Source: Micrococcus cohnii (lineage in GTDB: Bacteria > Actinomycetota > Actinomycetes > Actinomycetales > Micrococcaceae). Taken from it: a DNA stretch of 64,000 bases. Below the pieces are notes generated by a model that saw only the letters and a program-made list of their open reading frames with translations, had not been told where the DNA came from and did not search any database. The stretch covers positions 558,001 through 622,000 of the forward strand of contig NZ_JACHNA010000001.1 of NCBI RefSeq assembly GCF_014205175.1, read 5' to 3'. Within the stretch, counting starts at the first letter, position 1. Every line of letters begins with the position of its first letter. This document shows, piece after piece, positions 49,251-59,914 of this stretch. Made by a program: the position numbers and the translations under genes.

Positions 49251-50498
49251 TCAGCGCCCGGTGAACACGGCCACGGCGTTGTGGCCGCCGAAGCCGAACG
49301 AGTTCTTCATGACGACCCGCTGGCCTTCGGGCAGGACCCCGGGCTCGCCGGTGACGACGTTCAGGTCGATCTCCGGGTCCTGCTCGTCCAGGTTGATCGT
49401 GACCGGCGCCGTGCCGTGGTGAGCGGCGAGCACCGAGAGCACGGACTCGATCGCGCCCGAGGCGCCCAGCAGGTGGCCGGTCTGCGACTTCGTCGCCGAG
49501 ACCTGCACGTCCGCCAGGTGGTCGCCGAACACGCTGCGCATCGCGTGGTACTCCGGCTTGTCGCCCACCGGGGTCGACGTGGCGTGCGCGTTCACATGGC
49601 ACACCGCCGAGGGCTCGAGGCCAGCGTCGTCGAGGGCGGCGCGCATTGCACGGGAGGCACCCAGGCCCTCCGGCTCGGGGGCGGTGATGTGGTGCGAGTC
49701 GGAGGTGACCCCGGTGCCCGAGAGCTCGGCGTAGACGCGGGCTCCCCGGGCAGCGGCGTGCTCCTCGGACTCGACGATGAGCACGCCGGCCCCCTCGCCG
49801 AGGACGAAGCCGTCGCGGTCCACGTCGTACGGGCGCGAGGCGGCCTGCGGGTCGTCGTTGCGGCGAGACATCGCCTGCATCGCGGAGAACGCGGCGATCG
49901 GCAGCGGGTGGATCGCGGCCTCGGTCGAGCCGCACATGACGACGTCAGCCGTGCCCGAGCGGATCAGCGCCAGGGCGGTGCTGAGGGACTCCGTGCCGGA
50001 AGCGCACGCGGAGACGACCGTGTGCGCGCCGGCGCGGGCGCCGAACTCCAGGCTCAGGGCGCCGGCCGCGCCATTGGGCATCAGCATCGGGACGGTCATG
50101 GGCATCACCCGGCGGGGCCCACGCTCGCGCAGAGTGTCCCAGCCGTCCAACAGCGTCCACACACCGCCGATGCCGGTGCCGAAGGCGATCGCGAAACGGT
50201 CGTGGTCGATGTCCGCGTCCTCGCCGAAGCCCGCGTCCGCCCACGCCTCGCGCGCGGCGACGGTCGCCATCTGCATCGCCGGGTCCTGGCGCTTGAGCTC
50301 GACCTTCTTCAGGACCTCAGAGGTCGGCACGCTCAGCTGCGCGGCGAAGGTGACGGGCAGGTCGTTCTCCTGGACCCAGTCCTGCTCGAGGGGCGCGGCG
50401 CCCGAGACGCCGGCCAGGGCGTTGGTCCAGAACGTGGGGACGTCGCCACCGATCGGCGTCGTGGCACCGAGGCCGGTGATCACTGCGGTACGGGTCAT
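49251..50498 (-). CDS. fabF: 3-oxoacyl-ACP synthase II
   Basis: A 415-aa condensing enzyme that elongates acyl-ACP with malonyl-ACP. The Cys-His-His triad is visible: Cys in VVSACASGTES, His in CHVNAHATSTPVGD, and His in SQTGHLLGASGAIES. The protein starts with AVITGLGATTPIGG and ends with SFGFGGHNAVAVF, both typical. It is the last gene of the fabD-fabH-acpP-fabF operon, separated from acpP by a 189-bp gap with a very strong hairpin, so its expression is probably reduced relative to acpP. Confidence 0.97.
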   Translation of the reverse strand: MTRTAVITGLGATTPIGGDVPTFWTNALAGVSGAAPLEQDWVQENDLPVTFAAQLSVPTSEVLKKVELKRQDPAMQMATVAAREAWADAGFGEDADIDHDRFAIAFGTGIGGVWTLLDGWDTLRERGPRRVMPMTVPMLMPNGAAGALSLEFGARAGAHTVVSACASGTESLSTALALIRSGTADVVMCGSTEAAIHPLPIAAFSAMQAMSRRNDDPQAASRPYDVDRDGFVLGEGAGVLIVESEEHAAARGARVYAELSGTGVTSDSHHITAPEPEGLGASRAMRAALDDAGLEPSAVCHVNAHATSTPVGDKPEYHAMRSVFGDHLADVQVSATKSQTGHLLGASGAIESVLSVLAAHHGTAPVTINLDEQDPEIDLNVVTGEPGVLPEGQRVVMKNSFGFGGHNAVAVFTGR

Positions 50499-50624
50499 GT
50501 CAGGGGAATCCTTGTCAGCTTGTCGCGGTCAGCGGAAGGCGGGGAACGCGGCCACGTCGCGGGGGAGGGGCAGCACGCGGCCGTCTCGGGCGAGCGCACC
50601 GGGACGAATCCGGCCCGGTGCAGA

Positions 50625-50667
50625 ACCGGGCCGGGGCGACCGCTGCTCAGCGGCGCCCCGGCCCGGT
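50625..50667 (-). terminator. Strong terminator/attenuator between acpP and fabF
   Basis: A stem of 14 bp (50625-50638 with 50654-50667, ACCGGGCCGGGGCG and its exact complement) continues through one bulged base into a further 6 bp (CCGCTG/CAGCGG) and a 2-nt apex. It lies 20 nt after the acpP stop. A second hairpin, GCACCGGG/CCCGGTGC, follows at 50596-50621. Confidence 0.8.
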
Positions 50668-50687
50668 CATGCGCCTGGAGGAGACGA

Positions 50688-50933
50688 TCAGGCCTGGGCC
50701 TTCTCGATGTAGTCCACGGCATCCTGGACGGTCTTGAGGTTCTTGACCTCCTCGTCCGGGATCTTCACGTCGAACTTCTCCTCGGCGTTGACCACGATGG
50801 TCATCATCGAGATCGAGTCGATGTCCAGGTCGTCGGTGAACGACTTGTCGAGCTGGACCTCGTCGGTCTCCAGACCGGTCTCCTCGTTCACGATCTCGGC
50901 GAGGCCGGCGAGGATCTCTTCCTTGGAAGCCAT
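50688..50933 (-). CDS. acpP: Acyl carrier protein
   Basis: An 81-aa acidic helical protein that carries acyl chains on a 4'-phosphopantetheine arm. The attachment Ser is in DDLDIDSISMMTIVV; most ACPs read DSL at this site, and this one reads DSI. Normal length; ends VDYIEKAQA. The ATG at 50933 follows AGGAGACGCCCC. Its upstream spacer contains a tandem 21-bp repeat, and its downstream spacer a strong terminator, so it may be separately regulated to give excess ACP. Confidence 0.96.
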   Translation of the reverse strand: MASKEEILAGLAEIVNEETGLETDEVQLDKSFTDDLDIDSISMMTIVVNAEEKFDVKIPDEEVKNLKTVQDAVDYIEKAQA

Positions 50934-50950
50934 GGGGCGTCTCCTTCTGG

Positions 50951-50992
50951 TTGGTGGGTACTACGGAAAACTTGGTGGGTACTGCGGAAAAC
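50951..50992. repeat. Tandem 21-bp direct repeat upstream of acpP
   Basis: Copies at 50951-50971 and 50972-50992 (TTGGTGGGTACT-CGGAAAAC) are identical except for one base. They fill most of the fabH-acpP gap. Confidence 0.85.
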
Positions 50993-51013
50993 AGTGAATC
51001 AGATGGCGGCCCG

Positions 51014-52066
51014 TCAGGGCAGGCGCACGACCTGCGCGCCGTAGACGAGGCCGGCACCGAAGCCGATCTGTAGGGCCAGGCCGCCGCTGAGCTCAGGGCG
51101 CTCCTCGAGCAGACGGTGCATCGCCAGCGGGATCGAGGCCGCGGACGTGTTGCCGGCCTCAGCGATGTCCCGGGCGATGGCGACCGACTCGGGAAGGCCC
51201 AGCTGCTTGGCGAACTCGTCCACGATGCGCATGTTCGCCTGGTGGGGGATGAACGCGGCCAGGTCCTCCGGGCGCACGCCGGCCTCCTCGAGCGTCTGGC
51301 GGGCGACCTTCGCCATGGACCACACGGCCCAGCGGAACACCGACGGTCCGTCCTGGCGCAGGGTCGGCCACAGCGGGTCCTCGGTGGCCGTCAGGCACGA
51401 GACATCACCGGTCTCGATCGCCTTCTCGACGGCCTCGCGCATCGTGAGCTGCGAGTGGGTCATGGCGATCGCGTCCCAACGCTCTCCCTCCGAGCCCCAC
51501 TGGCTCTTGGAGATCCCGGGCTCCTCGCTTGCGGACACGATCACCGCACCCGCGCCGTCGCCGAGCAGGAAGGAGATGGAGCGGTCCGTCGGGTCGATCA
51601 CGTCGGAGAGCTTCTCGACGCCGACGACGAGCACGTTGTCCACGGCGCCGGAACGCACGAGCGCGTCGGCCTGGGCGACGCCGTAGCAGTAGCCCGCGCA
51701 GGCCGCGGAGATGTCGAAGGCCGGCGCCGGGGTCGCGCCCAGCGCGGCCGTCAGGGCGGCGGCGGCCGAGGGCGTCGCGTGCGGGAAGGTGACCGTGGCG
51801 ACGATCACGGCGCCCAGCTCCGAACCCTGAAGCCCGGCCCGTTCCAGCGCCTGTCGGGAGGCTGCCTCCGCCATGGACAGCACGGTCTCGTCTTTCGTCG
51901 CGCGCTGTCGGGTGACGATGCCGGTGCGTTGGCGGATCCACTCGTCGGAGGAGTTGATCGGTTCGACGATGTCCTCGTTCGGCACGAGGGTGGCGGGGCG
52001 GTAGGCGCCGATCGCCGTGATGCGGCTGGCGGCGACCGGGGCCGACTGGTTCAGGGAGACGGTCAT
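51014..52066 (-). CDS. fabH: 3-oxoacyl-ACP synthase III
   Basis: A 350-aa initiating condensing enzyme that joins an acyl-CoA starter to malonyl-ACP; in Micrococcaceae, branched starters are typical. The catalytic Cys is in FDISAACAGYCYGV, the His in FIPHQANMRI and the Asn in EAGNTSAASIPLAM. The N-terminus ITAIGAYRPATLVPN and EWIRQRTGIVTRQ are standard, and the C-terminus is GFGAGLVYGAQVV. The ATG at 52066 follows GAAGAAG. It is second in the fab operon. Confidence 0.97.
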   Translation of the reverse strand: MTVSLNQSAPVAASRITAIGAYRPATLVPNEDIVEPINSSDEWIRQRTGIVTRQRATKDETVLSMAEAASRQALERAGLQGSELGAVIVATVTFPHATPSAAAALTAALGATPAPAFDISAACAGYCYGVAQADALVRSGAVDNVLVVGVEKLSDVIDPTDRSISFLLGDGAGAVIVSASEEPGISKSQWGSEGERWDAIAMTHSQLTMREAVEKAIETGDVSCLTATEDPLWPTLRQDGPSVFRWAVWSMAKVARQTLEEAGVRPEDLAAFIPHQANMRIVDEFAKQLGLPESVAIARDIAEAGNTSAASIPLAMHRLLEERPELSGGLALQIGFGAGLVYGAQVVRLP

Positions 52067-52147
52067 GCTGGCACTTCTTCCTTGGCGAACGGACGGGGGT
52101 CCGAGGCGGAGCGGCGGCGAGCTCGGCTCAGCGACGCTCCGTCTCGG

Positions 52148-53080
52148 TCAGGCGGTGTGCTCCGCGATGAACGCGGCCGCGGCGTCGAGGTCCTCAGGGG
52201 TCTTGACTGCCAGGGTAGCGGTCCCCCTCATGCCGCGCTTGGCCAGGCCGGTGAGCGTGCCACCGGGCAGCAGCTCGAGGACGCCGGTCACCCCACGTTC
52301 GACGAGGGTTCTCATGCAGGCGTCCCAGCGCACGGGCCGGGTCACCTGCTCGACGATCCGGTTCAGCGCGTCCGCGCCCGAGTCGACCACGGCACCCTCA
52401 CGGTTGGACAGCAGCGGGAGGCGCGGGTCGGCGGGGGAGAGGCCGGCCACGTGCTCGGCGACGGCGGGCACGGCGGGAGCCATGTGCTCGGTGTGGAACG
52501 CGCCGGCGACCTTGAGCGGGACGACGCGGGCCTTGGCTGGCGGGTCTGACGTGAGCGCCTGCAGCGCGGACGCCGTGCCGGCGGCGACGATCTGGCCGGC
52601 CCCATTGACGTTGGCCGGGGTCAGTCCATACGTGGTGAGGGCATCCACTACCTCGTCCTGGTCGCCGCCGAGCACGGCGGCCATCCCGGTCGGCTCGGCC
52701 GCCGCGGCGGTCGCCATCTCGGTGGCGCGCACCCGCACGAGGGACCCGGCGTCCTCGGCCGAGAGCACGCCCGCGATGTGCGCGGCGGTGATCTCGCCGA
52801 CCGAGTGTCCCGCCACGATGACGCGGTCCGGGTTCACATCCGGCAGGGACAGGGCGCTGGCGCTGAGCACACCGGCCGCCACGATCAGCGGCTGGGCATG
52901 GGCTGTGTCCTTGATCGTCTCCTCATCGGCCTCGGTGCCGAGGGTGGCGAGGTCGAGCCCGGTGGTCTCGGAGAGCGAGGCGAGCAGCTCGGCCGCGCCG
53001 GGGCTCTCCGTCCACGGAGTGAGGAAGCCGGGAGTCTGGGATCCCTGTCCGGGGCACACGATGGCAAGCATGGGCTCCAT
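52148..53080 (-). CDS. fabD: Malonyl-CoA:ACP transacylase
   Basis: A 310-aa transferase that loads malonyl groups from CoA to ACP. The nucleophile Ser lies in VIVAGHSVGEITAAH, the Gln in CPGQGSQTPGF, and the His in VAGAFHTEHMAPA. The C-terminal half includes LLSNREGAVVDSG and ELLPGGTLTGLAKRG. The ATG at 53080 and another 9 nt later (MLAIVC) are both possible. It is first in the fab operon, 70 nt after the regulator's stop, with a palindrome in the gap. Confidence 0.96.
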   Translation of the reverse strand: MEPMLAIVCPGQGSQTPGFLTPWTESPGAAELLASLSETTGLDLATLGTEADEETIKDTAHAQPLIVAAGVLSASALSLPDVNPDRVIVAGHSVGEITAAHIAGVLSAEDAGSLVRVRATEMATAAAAEPTGMAAVLGGDQDEVVDALTTYGLTPANVNGAGQIVAAGTASALQALTSDPPAKARVVPLKVAGAFHTEHMAPAVPAVAEHVAGLSPADPRLPLLSNREGAVVDSGADALNRIVEQVTRPVRWDACMRTLVERGVTGVLELLPGGTLTGLAKRGMRGTATLAVKTPEDLDAAAAFIAEHTA

Positions 53081-53113
53081 GGTGTCAGCAACCAGGGGTC
53101 GCGGGGGCGTAGG

Positions 53114-53127
53114 GGGTTCGAGAACCC
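53114..53127. promoter_or_regulatory. Palindrome upstream of fabD, candidate operator
   Basis: GGGTTC-GA-GAACCC is a perfect 6-bp inverted repeat, about 34 nt from the fabD start. An extra GGGTTC half-site lies at 53145-53150. It is suggested as a binding site for the adjacent regulator. Confidence 0.45.
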
Positions 53128-53150
53128 TGGGGGCGTTGTTTGGAGGGTTC

Positions 53151-54404
53151 CTACAAGTCCGTGTGGGCTGGGTCCGACCACGGATGCCGGTCCGGGATCA
53201 GATCCGGGCCCACGTCATGGGAGCCGGAATCGGCCAGGCGGCCCACGGTGATCGCGGTGCGCAGCACGTAGGCATCGCGCGGGACGAGCGGGTCCCAGCC
53301 GGTCAGCTCACTGACCCGGCGCAGCCGATAACGCACGGTATTGGTGTGAATGAACAAAGCGCGGGCGGTGGCCTCGAGGGAATGGCCGAGCGCACCGTAG
53401 GTGTCGACGGTCTCCAACAGCGCCGGGCCGGCGTCGACGAGGGGCTCGTACACGCCGTGCACCAGGCTCTGGCGGGCGGTCGGATCGCCCATCAGGGCGC
53501 GCTCGGGTAACACCTCGTGCGTCGGCGTGGGGCGCGGGGCCCGCGGGTGGGCCGGAGCCGCGGCCAGGGCCGCGAACGCATGTCGCGCGGACACGTGTGC
53601 CTCGTGCAGGGAATCGACCACCGGACCGACGGTCACCGGCCCGTCGCCGAACCACGGCGTCAGGGCCGCAGCGGTCGTCCCCGCCTCCTCGACCGAGCCG
53701 ATCACCAGCACGAGGCGTTCGGCCTGCACGCCCACCAGGACGTCGCAGCGCTGTCGGGCGGCGGCTCGACGCAGACCGGGGACGAAGGCCGGCTTGTCCG
53801 TTCCGGGGGCCGCGCCGGCCATCACCATGACGCCGGTGCCGCTGTTCCAGCCGATCGCGGTGGCGCGGTGCCGGATTTCGTCCGGGTCCTGCCCGCGCAG
53901 GACGGCACCGAGCAAGACCGCCTCCAGGCGAGAGTCCCAGGCACCGCGGGTCTCGGCTGCCCGTGCGTAGACGTCGGCGAGGGCGAAGGCGATCTCACGC
54001 GAGTAGCGCAGCACGGACTCGCGCACGGCCGCCTGGTCGCGTTCCTGGACGATCTCCGGCACCGAGGACTCCACGACATCGACGACGGTCCGGATCAACT
54101 GGAGGGCCCGCTGCAGGTTGATCGAGCGGGTGAGCTCGGTGGGCGCCTGCCCGAACACCTCCGTGAGGAAGTGACCGGTGCTGAGGCTGTGCTGTTCGAA
54201 CCAGTCGACGAATCCGGCCAGGCCGCGCTGCGCGACCAGGCCCAGCGCGCTGCGTTCGTCCGGGGTGAGCTGTCGGTACCAGGGCAGGGTCGCGTCCAGC
54301 CGCTGCAGTGTGGCGGTGTTGAGTTGGCCCAGGTGGGCGCGCAGCCGCGCGAGAGACTCGGCCGAGATCGATCGCGGCGCGGTGACCGTGCGTGAATCGG
54401 GCAT
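53151..54404 (-). CDS. PucR/CdaR-type regulator of fatty-acid synthesis (FasR-like)
   Basis: A 417-aa regulator with an N-terminal alpha-helical region (about residues 1-150), a GGDEF-like middle domain (~160-300), and a C-terminal PucR helix-turn-helix: LVHGVYEPLVDAGPALLETVDTYGALGHSLEATARAL (described here by position ~320-356), then HTNTVRYRLRRVSELTGWDP. In Streptomyces coelicolor, FasR of this family lies directly upstream of fabD and activates the fab operon; Mycobacterium tuberculosis has the same order aceE-regulator-fabD. The ATG at 54404 is supported by TAAGAT 7 nt upstream. Confidence 0.88.
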   Translation of the reverse strand: MPDSRTVTAPRSISAESLARLRAHLGQLNTATLQRLDATLPWYRQLTPDERSALGLVAQRGLAGFVDWFEQHSLSTGHFLTEVFGQAPTELTRSINLQRALQLIRTVVDVVESSVPEIVQERDQAAVRESVLRYSREIAFALADVYARAAETRGAWDSRLEAVLLGAVLRGQDPDEIRHRATAIGWNSGTGVMVMAGAAPGTDKPAFVPGLRRAAARQRCDVLVGVQAERLVLVIGSVEEAGTTAAALTPWFGDGPVTVGPVVDSLHEAHVSARHAFAALAAAPAHPRAPRPTPTHEVLPERALMGDPTARQSLVHGVYEPLVDAGPALLETVDTYGALGHSLEATARALFIHTNTVRYRLRRVSELTGWDPLVPRDAYVLRTAITVGRLADSGSHDVGPDLIPDRHPWSDPAHTDL

Positions 54405-54411
54405 GTGGTGG

Positions 54412-54417
54412 ATCTTA
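54412..54417 (-). promoter_or_regulatory. -10 box of a leaderless promoter for the FasR-like gene
   Basis: TAAGAT on the minus strand, 7 nt before the ATG at 54404. It lies downstream of the aceE terminator hairpin. Confidence 0.55.
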
Positions 54418-54462
54418 ACGACGGGGCCTCGGATCGTGAGCCGGGCTGGGCCCACAACGAGG

Positions 54463-54508
54463 CCGGGCCGACCACGCGTCCGCGACTGCGGAAGCGTGGC
54501 CGGCCCGG
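54463..54508 (-). terminator. Terminator of aceE
   Basis: CCGGGCCGACCACGC (54463-54477) pairs with the segment at 54494-54508 over 15 bp with one mismatch; a small CCGC/GCGG stem lies in the loop. It begins 16 nt after the aceE stop. Confidence 0.75.
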
Positions 54509-54524
54509 GGACGTCGAGGCGGCG

Positions 54525-57275
<2,751 letters not shown>

Positions 57276-57402
57276 GCTGCCTCCTCGTCTCAGGCGGAGG
57301 CGGTGGCCCCCGCGTCGTTCTCAGCCGGGGGACGCGCACGCGCACGCCAAACGTGGCGGCATGACGCGACGCCCCCTGATGCAAAGAGGTGGTCGTGCGA
57401 TC

Positions 57403-57408
57403 ACACTA
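57403..57408 (-). promoter_or_regulatory. -10 box for aceE
   Basis: TAGTGT on the minus strand, giving a leader of about 120 nt before aceE. Confidence 0.45.
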
Positions 57409-57455
57409 CCCGCGGCGGGCCCCGCCTGGCTCGTCGACGGGGTCTCGGGTGTGCG

Positions 57456-57470
57456 TACAGTGGTAACTGT
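57456..57470 (+). promoter_or_regulatory. -10 box for DUF3052, overlapped by a small palindrome
   Basis: TACAGT (57456-57461) is a -10 candidate about 78 nt upstream of DUF3052. ACAGT-GGTA-ACTGT (57457-57470) is a perfect inverted repeat covering it and could be an operator. Confidence 0.4.
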
Positions 57471-57538
57471 CACCCGAAAGGGCGGGCCGACGGGGACCGC
57501 GCCCCGACCCGCCAACTGACCGAGGAGGTCTCTTCTAC

Positions 57539-57970
57539 ATGGACGCTGAGTCCACCGCGACTGGCGCACAGGGCGCCGTGCTCTCTGAGCTCGGCCTCAC
57601 CGAGGGCGAATACGTCCAGGAGTTCGGCTTCGACGAGGACGTCGACCATGCGATGCGGGAACGCCTCGAGGCGGGGCTCGGCACGCAGTTGCAGGCGGAG
57701 GAGGAGCACGAGCCCGTCGAGGCCGTGATCCTGTGGTGGCGTCATGACGACGGAGACGTGACCGACCTGACGGACGCCCTCGTGGACGCGCAGCGCAGCC
57801 TGGACGAGGGGCCGGTGTGGGTACTGACCCCGCGCAAGGGGCGCGAGGGTCACGTGTCCCCGGCGGATCTGCAGGAGGCCGCCCCCGTGGCGGGCCTGCA
57901 CGTGACCACCGGTGCCGGGGTGAGCGAACACTGGGCCGCCACGCGGCTCGTGCAGAAGCGTGGCGGCTGA
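57539..57970 (+). CDS. DUF3052 family protein
   Basis: A 143-aa acidic protein of the actinobacterial DUF3052 family, function unknown. The conserved blocks are LGLTEGEYVQEFGFDEDVD, EAVILWWRHDDGDVTDLTDAL, GPVWVLTPRKGREGHVSPADLQEAA and WAATRLVQKRG. The gene is divergent from aceE and next to a peroxiredoxin, the same neighbourhood as in Mycobacterium. GAGGAGGT lies upstream of the ATG at good spacing. No membrane segment. Confidence 0.92.
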   Translation: MDAESTATGAQGAVLSELGLTEGEYVQEFGFDEDVDHAMRERLEAGLGTQLQAEEEHEPVEAVILWWRHDDGDVTDLTDALVDAQRSLDEGPVWVLTPRKGREGHVSPADLQEAAPVAGLHVTTGAGVSEHWAATRLVQKRGG

Positions 57971-57976
57971 GCGGAG

Positions 57977-58507
57977 ATGACGGACGCGCCGTCACCGGAC
58001 GTCGAGGGCGTCGCACCCCCGGCCCTGCGCGACACCTTCGGGCAGCCGTGGCCGTGTCCGCCGATCGTCGGTCCGGACGCGTCGGCCGGACGCGGTGAGG
58101 TCGAGGCCGCGTGGCTGGTGTTCCTCCCCGGGGCCTTCACGCCGGTGTGCACCTCCGAGCTGACGTGGCTGGCAGAGATGGCCGTGGGCTTCGCACATAC
58201 CGCCGACGAGGGCGGGCCGCGGGTGGGTGTGCGTGTGATCTCGTGCGATGCCGCACCTGTGCTGCGGCGTGTGGCGGAGGAGACCGGGGCTCCCGATGAG
58301 CTCGTGCTGCTCTCCGACTTCTGGCCCCACGGCGCCGCTGCCGATCACTACGGGCTGCTCGACCGTCAAACGGGACGGCCGCGACGGGTCTCCGTCCTCG
58401 TCGACGCCGATGGCGTCGAGCACGGCCGCGTGACCGCCGAGCCGGGCCGGGCTCGCACGCGCACCGAGCACGAGACCGTGACCGAGCAGTGGTCGGCGAA
58501 CCGGTAG
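57977..58507 (+). CDS. AhpE-like peroxiredoxin
   Basis: A 176-aa thiol peroxidase of the AhpE/redoxin class that reduces peroxides. The peroxidatic Cys is in FLPGAFTPVCTSELTWLAEM, with the supporting Pro, Thr and downstream Arg of the family. A second Cys in VISCDAAPVLRRV follows a typical strand and might act in recycling. The start lies 6 nt after DUF3052, so the two are co-transcribed. The family's N-terminal region here is short and Pro-rich. Confidence 0.9.
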   Translation: MTDAPSPDVEGVAPPALRDTFGQPWPCPPIVGPDASAGRGEVEAAWLVFLPGAFTPVCTSELTWLAEMAVGFAHTADEGGPRVGVRVISCDAAPVLRRVAEETGAPDELVLLSDFWPHGAAADHYGLLDRQTGRPRRVSVLVDADGVEHGRVTAEPGRARTRTEHETVTEQWSANR

Positions 58508-58510
58508 GCT
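58505..58510 (+). promoter_or_regulatory. Possible -10 box for tRNA-Val
   Basis: TAGGCT, 13 nt before the mature tRNA 5' end, overlapping the peroxiredoxin stop codon. Confidence 0.35.
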
Positions 58511-58523
58511 GTCCGTCGTTCAC

Positions 58524-58597
58524 GGACCTATAGCTCAGTTGGCTAGAGCATCTCGTTTACACCGAGAGGGTCGGGGGTTCGAGTCCCTCTGGGTCCA
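58524..58597 (+). tRNA. tRNA-Val (anticodon TAC)
   Basis: A complete cloverleaf: acceptor GGACCTA with TGGGTCC, D stem GCTC/GAGC, anticodon stem TCTCG/CGAGA with loop TTTACAC (anticodon TAC at 58558-58560), a 5-nt variable loop, and T loop TTCGAGT. Position 73 is A. The 3' CCA is not encoded. The TAC anticodon reads GUA and, by wobble, GUG. Confidence 0.97.
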
Positions 58598-58618
58598 CTG
58601 TTGTCTCTGGGCCTCGTC

Positions 58619-59107
58619 TCAGGGGCGCTCGCGACCGTCGTGCACGAACCGCGCGGGACCGGCTTCCAAGCCCCAGCGCAGCCCGCGGGCGTGCAGTTCC
58701 GGCATCTGCGGAACCTCGTCCACGGCGAACCAGGCGACCTCGAGGTTCTCCTCGTCACCCACGGCGGCCTCACCCGCCACGGCGTCCATGACCATCACCA
58801 CGTCGAGATACTGCACGCGGTCTCCGTTGGGGTAGGCGACCTCATGCGTGGTCCCCACCCCGGCCAGGCGTCGCGGCACGCACTGCACACAGGTCTCCTC
58901 TGCCACTTCGCGCACCGCCGTCTCCGCCGGCTCCTCACCGGGGTCGATGATGCCCGCCGGCAGCGTCCAGGCGCCGTTGTCGGCTCGGCGCACCAGCAGC
59001 ACCTCACCGTCGTCGTCGCGCAGCACAACCGCCTTGCAGCCGGAGAGCCACAGCGGGGCATGGCCGACTTTCTCGCGCAGGTCCAGAATGAACTCGGGAG
59101 TCGCCAT
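58619..59107 (-). CDS. Nudix hydrolase
   Basis: A 162-aa Nudix protein. The box is complete: G(x5)E(x7)REVAEE in PAGIIDPGEEPAETAVREVAEETCV, described by position ~50-74. Strands KAVVLRDDDGEVLLVRRAD precede it. The family hydrolyses nucleoside diphosphates linked to another group; the substrate here is unknown (it resembles NADH/ADP-ribose pyrophosphatase-like or MutT-like members). The ATG at 59107 is supported by TAGCCT 6 nt upstream. The stop lies 21 nt from the convergent tRNA gene. Confidence 0.93.
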   Translation of the reverse strand: MATPEFILDLREKVGHAPLWLSGCKAVVLRDDDGEVLLVRRADNGAWTLPAGIIDPGEEPAETAVREVAEETCVQCVPRRLAGVGTTHEVAYPNGDRVQYLDVVMVMDAVAGEAAVGDEENLEVAWFAVDEVPQMPELHARGLRWGLEAGPARFVHDGRERP

Positions 59108-59113
59108 GGCGGC

Positions 59114-59119
59114 AGGCTA
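59114..59119 (-). promoter_or_regulatory. -10 box of a leaderless promoter for the Nudix gene
   Basis: TAGCCT on the minus strand, 6 nt before the ATG at 59107. Confidence 0.55.
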
Positions 59120-59233
59120 CGGCAGTGAGGGCGGCAGCCCCAGACGCTGCGCTCGTCGGAGTCCATGCGGGCACTAGCCTGGGAGGTCGTCACCGACGTC
59201 CGTGTCGTCCCCGTCATGTGGAAGGAGCCGCCC

Positions 59234-59746
59234 GTGCCCGCCGACCCGCCCTCCGCCCAGCCCCACGGGTTCTGGCGCCTGCCCTCCGATGACGGGCGGC
59301 GCCGTCACCTCGCGGTCATCACCGGCGGCGAGGCCGGGCAGACCATGCTCTTCCTCGACGACGGCGGCTGGCGCGTGCTCGCCCTGTTCGAGGATGCCCT
59401 CGCCGGTCGCGCGGCAGCGCGGACGCTGGATGCCCTGCTGCAGAGCGTGGGCTACCTCCGCATGGGCGGCGAGGACGTGCTCGACGGCGCCGATACGGCG
59501 CGGCCCGGCGTGGAGTGGGTCGGCTACGACCAGGTGCCGGAGGAACAGGACGTCGTCGATCAGCACCAGCCCGAGCCGCGGGCCCGCCTGTGGGTGCTGC
59601 CGTCCACCGACGGGCGCACCGTCGGCCTCAAGCTGCCGGGGCACCCACGCTGGGACGACGCCGTCGCCCAGTTCGTCGACGTGGCGGCGGCTCGCGCCGC
59701 CGTGCGGGCCGTGGACGAGCTCGTGGGCGCCGCCGGCCGTCGCTGA
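59234..59746 (+). CDS. Unrecognised 170-aa protein with an internal repeat
   Basis: I do not recognise the family. The protein seems to contain two related halves: FWRLPSDDGR near residue 13 and LWVLPSTDGR near residue 118, each followed by a strand and an Ala-rich helix (ALAGRAAARTLDALLQ; AAARAAVRAVDELVG). No Cys, signal peptide or membrane helix. The GTG start at 59234 is chosen because GAAGGAG lies 6 nt upstream; an ATG 18 nt earlier would place that site inside the gene. It is flanked by the divergent Nudix gene and by ppk2. Confidence 0.7.
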   Translation: MPADPPSAQPHGFWRLPSDDGRRRHLAVITGGEAGQTMLFLDDGGWRVLALFEDALAGRAAARTLDALLQSVGYLRMGGEDVLDGADTARPGVEWVGYDQVPEEQDVVDQHQPEPRARLWVLPSTDGRTVGLKLPGHPRWDDAVAQFVDVAAARAAVRAVDELVGAAGRR

Positions 59747-59914
59747 CGCAATCCGCGCACGCCGCGGCCGCAGGGTTCATCCGTTGTTCATCGGAGGCAG
59801 CCGTGCGGGCGAGCAAACATCACCGCGCGCTATCCATAATGGGGTCAAGACCGACTGCGAACGCACGTGGCCTCGCATCAGCGGGCCTCGTGGCCGGGAA
59901 ATGAGGACGAGAAC

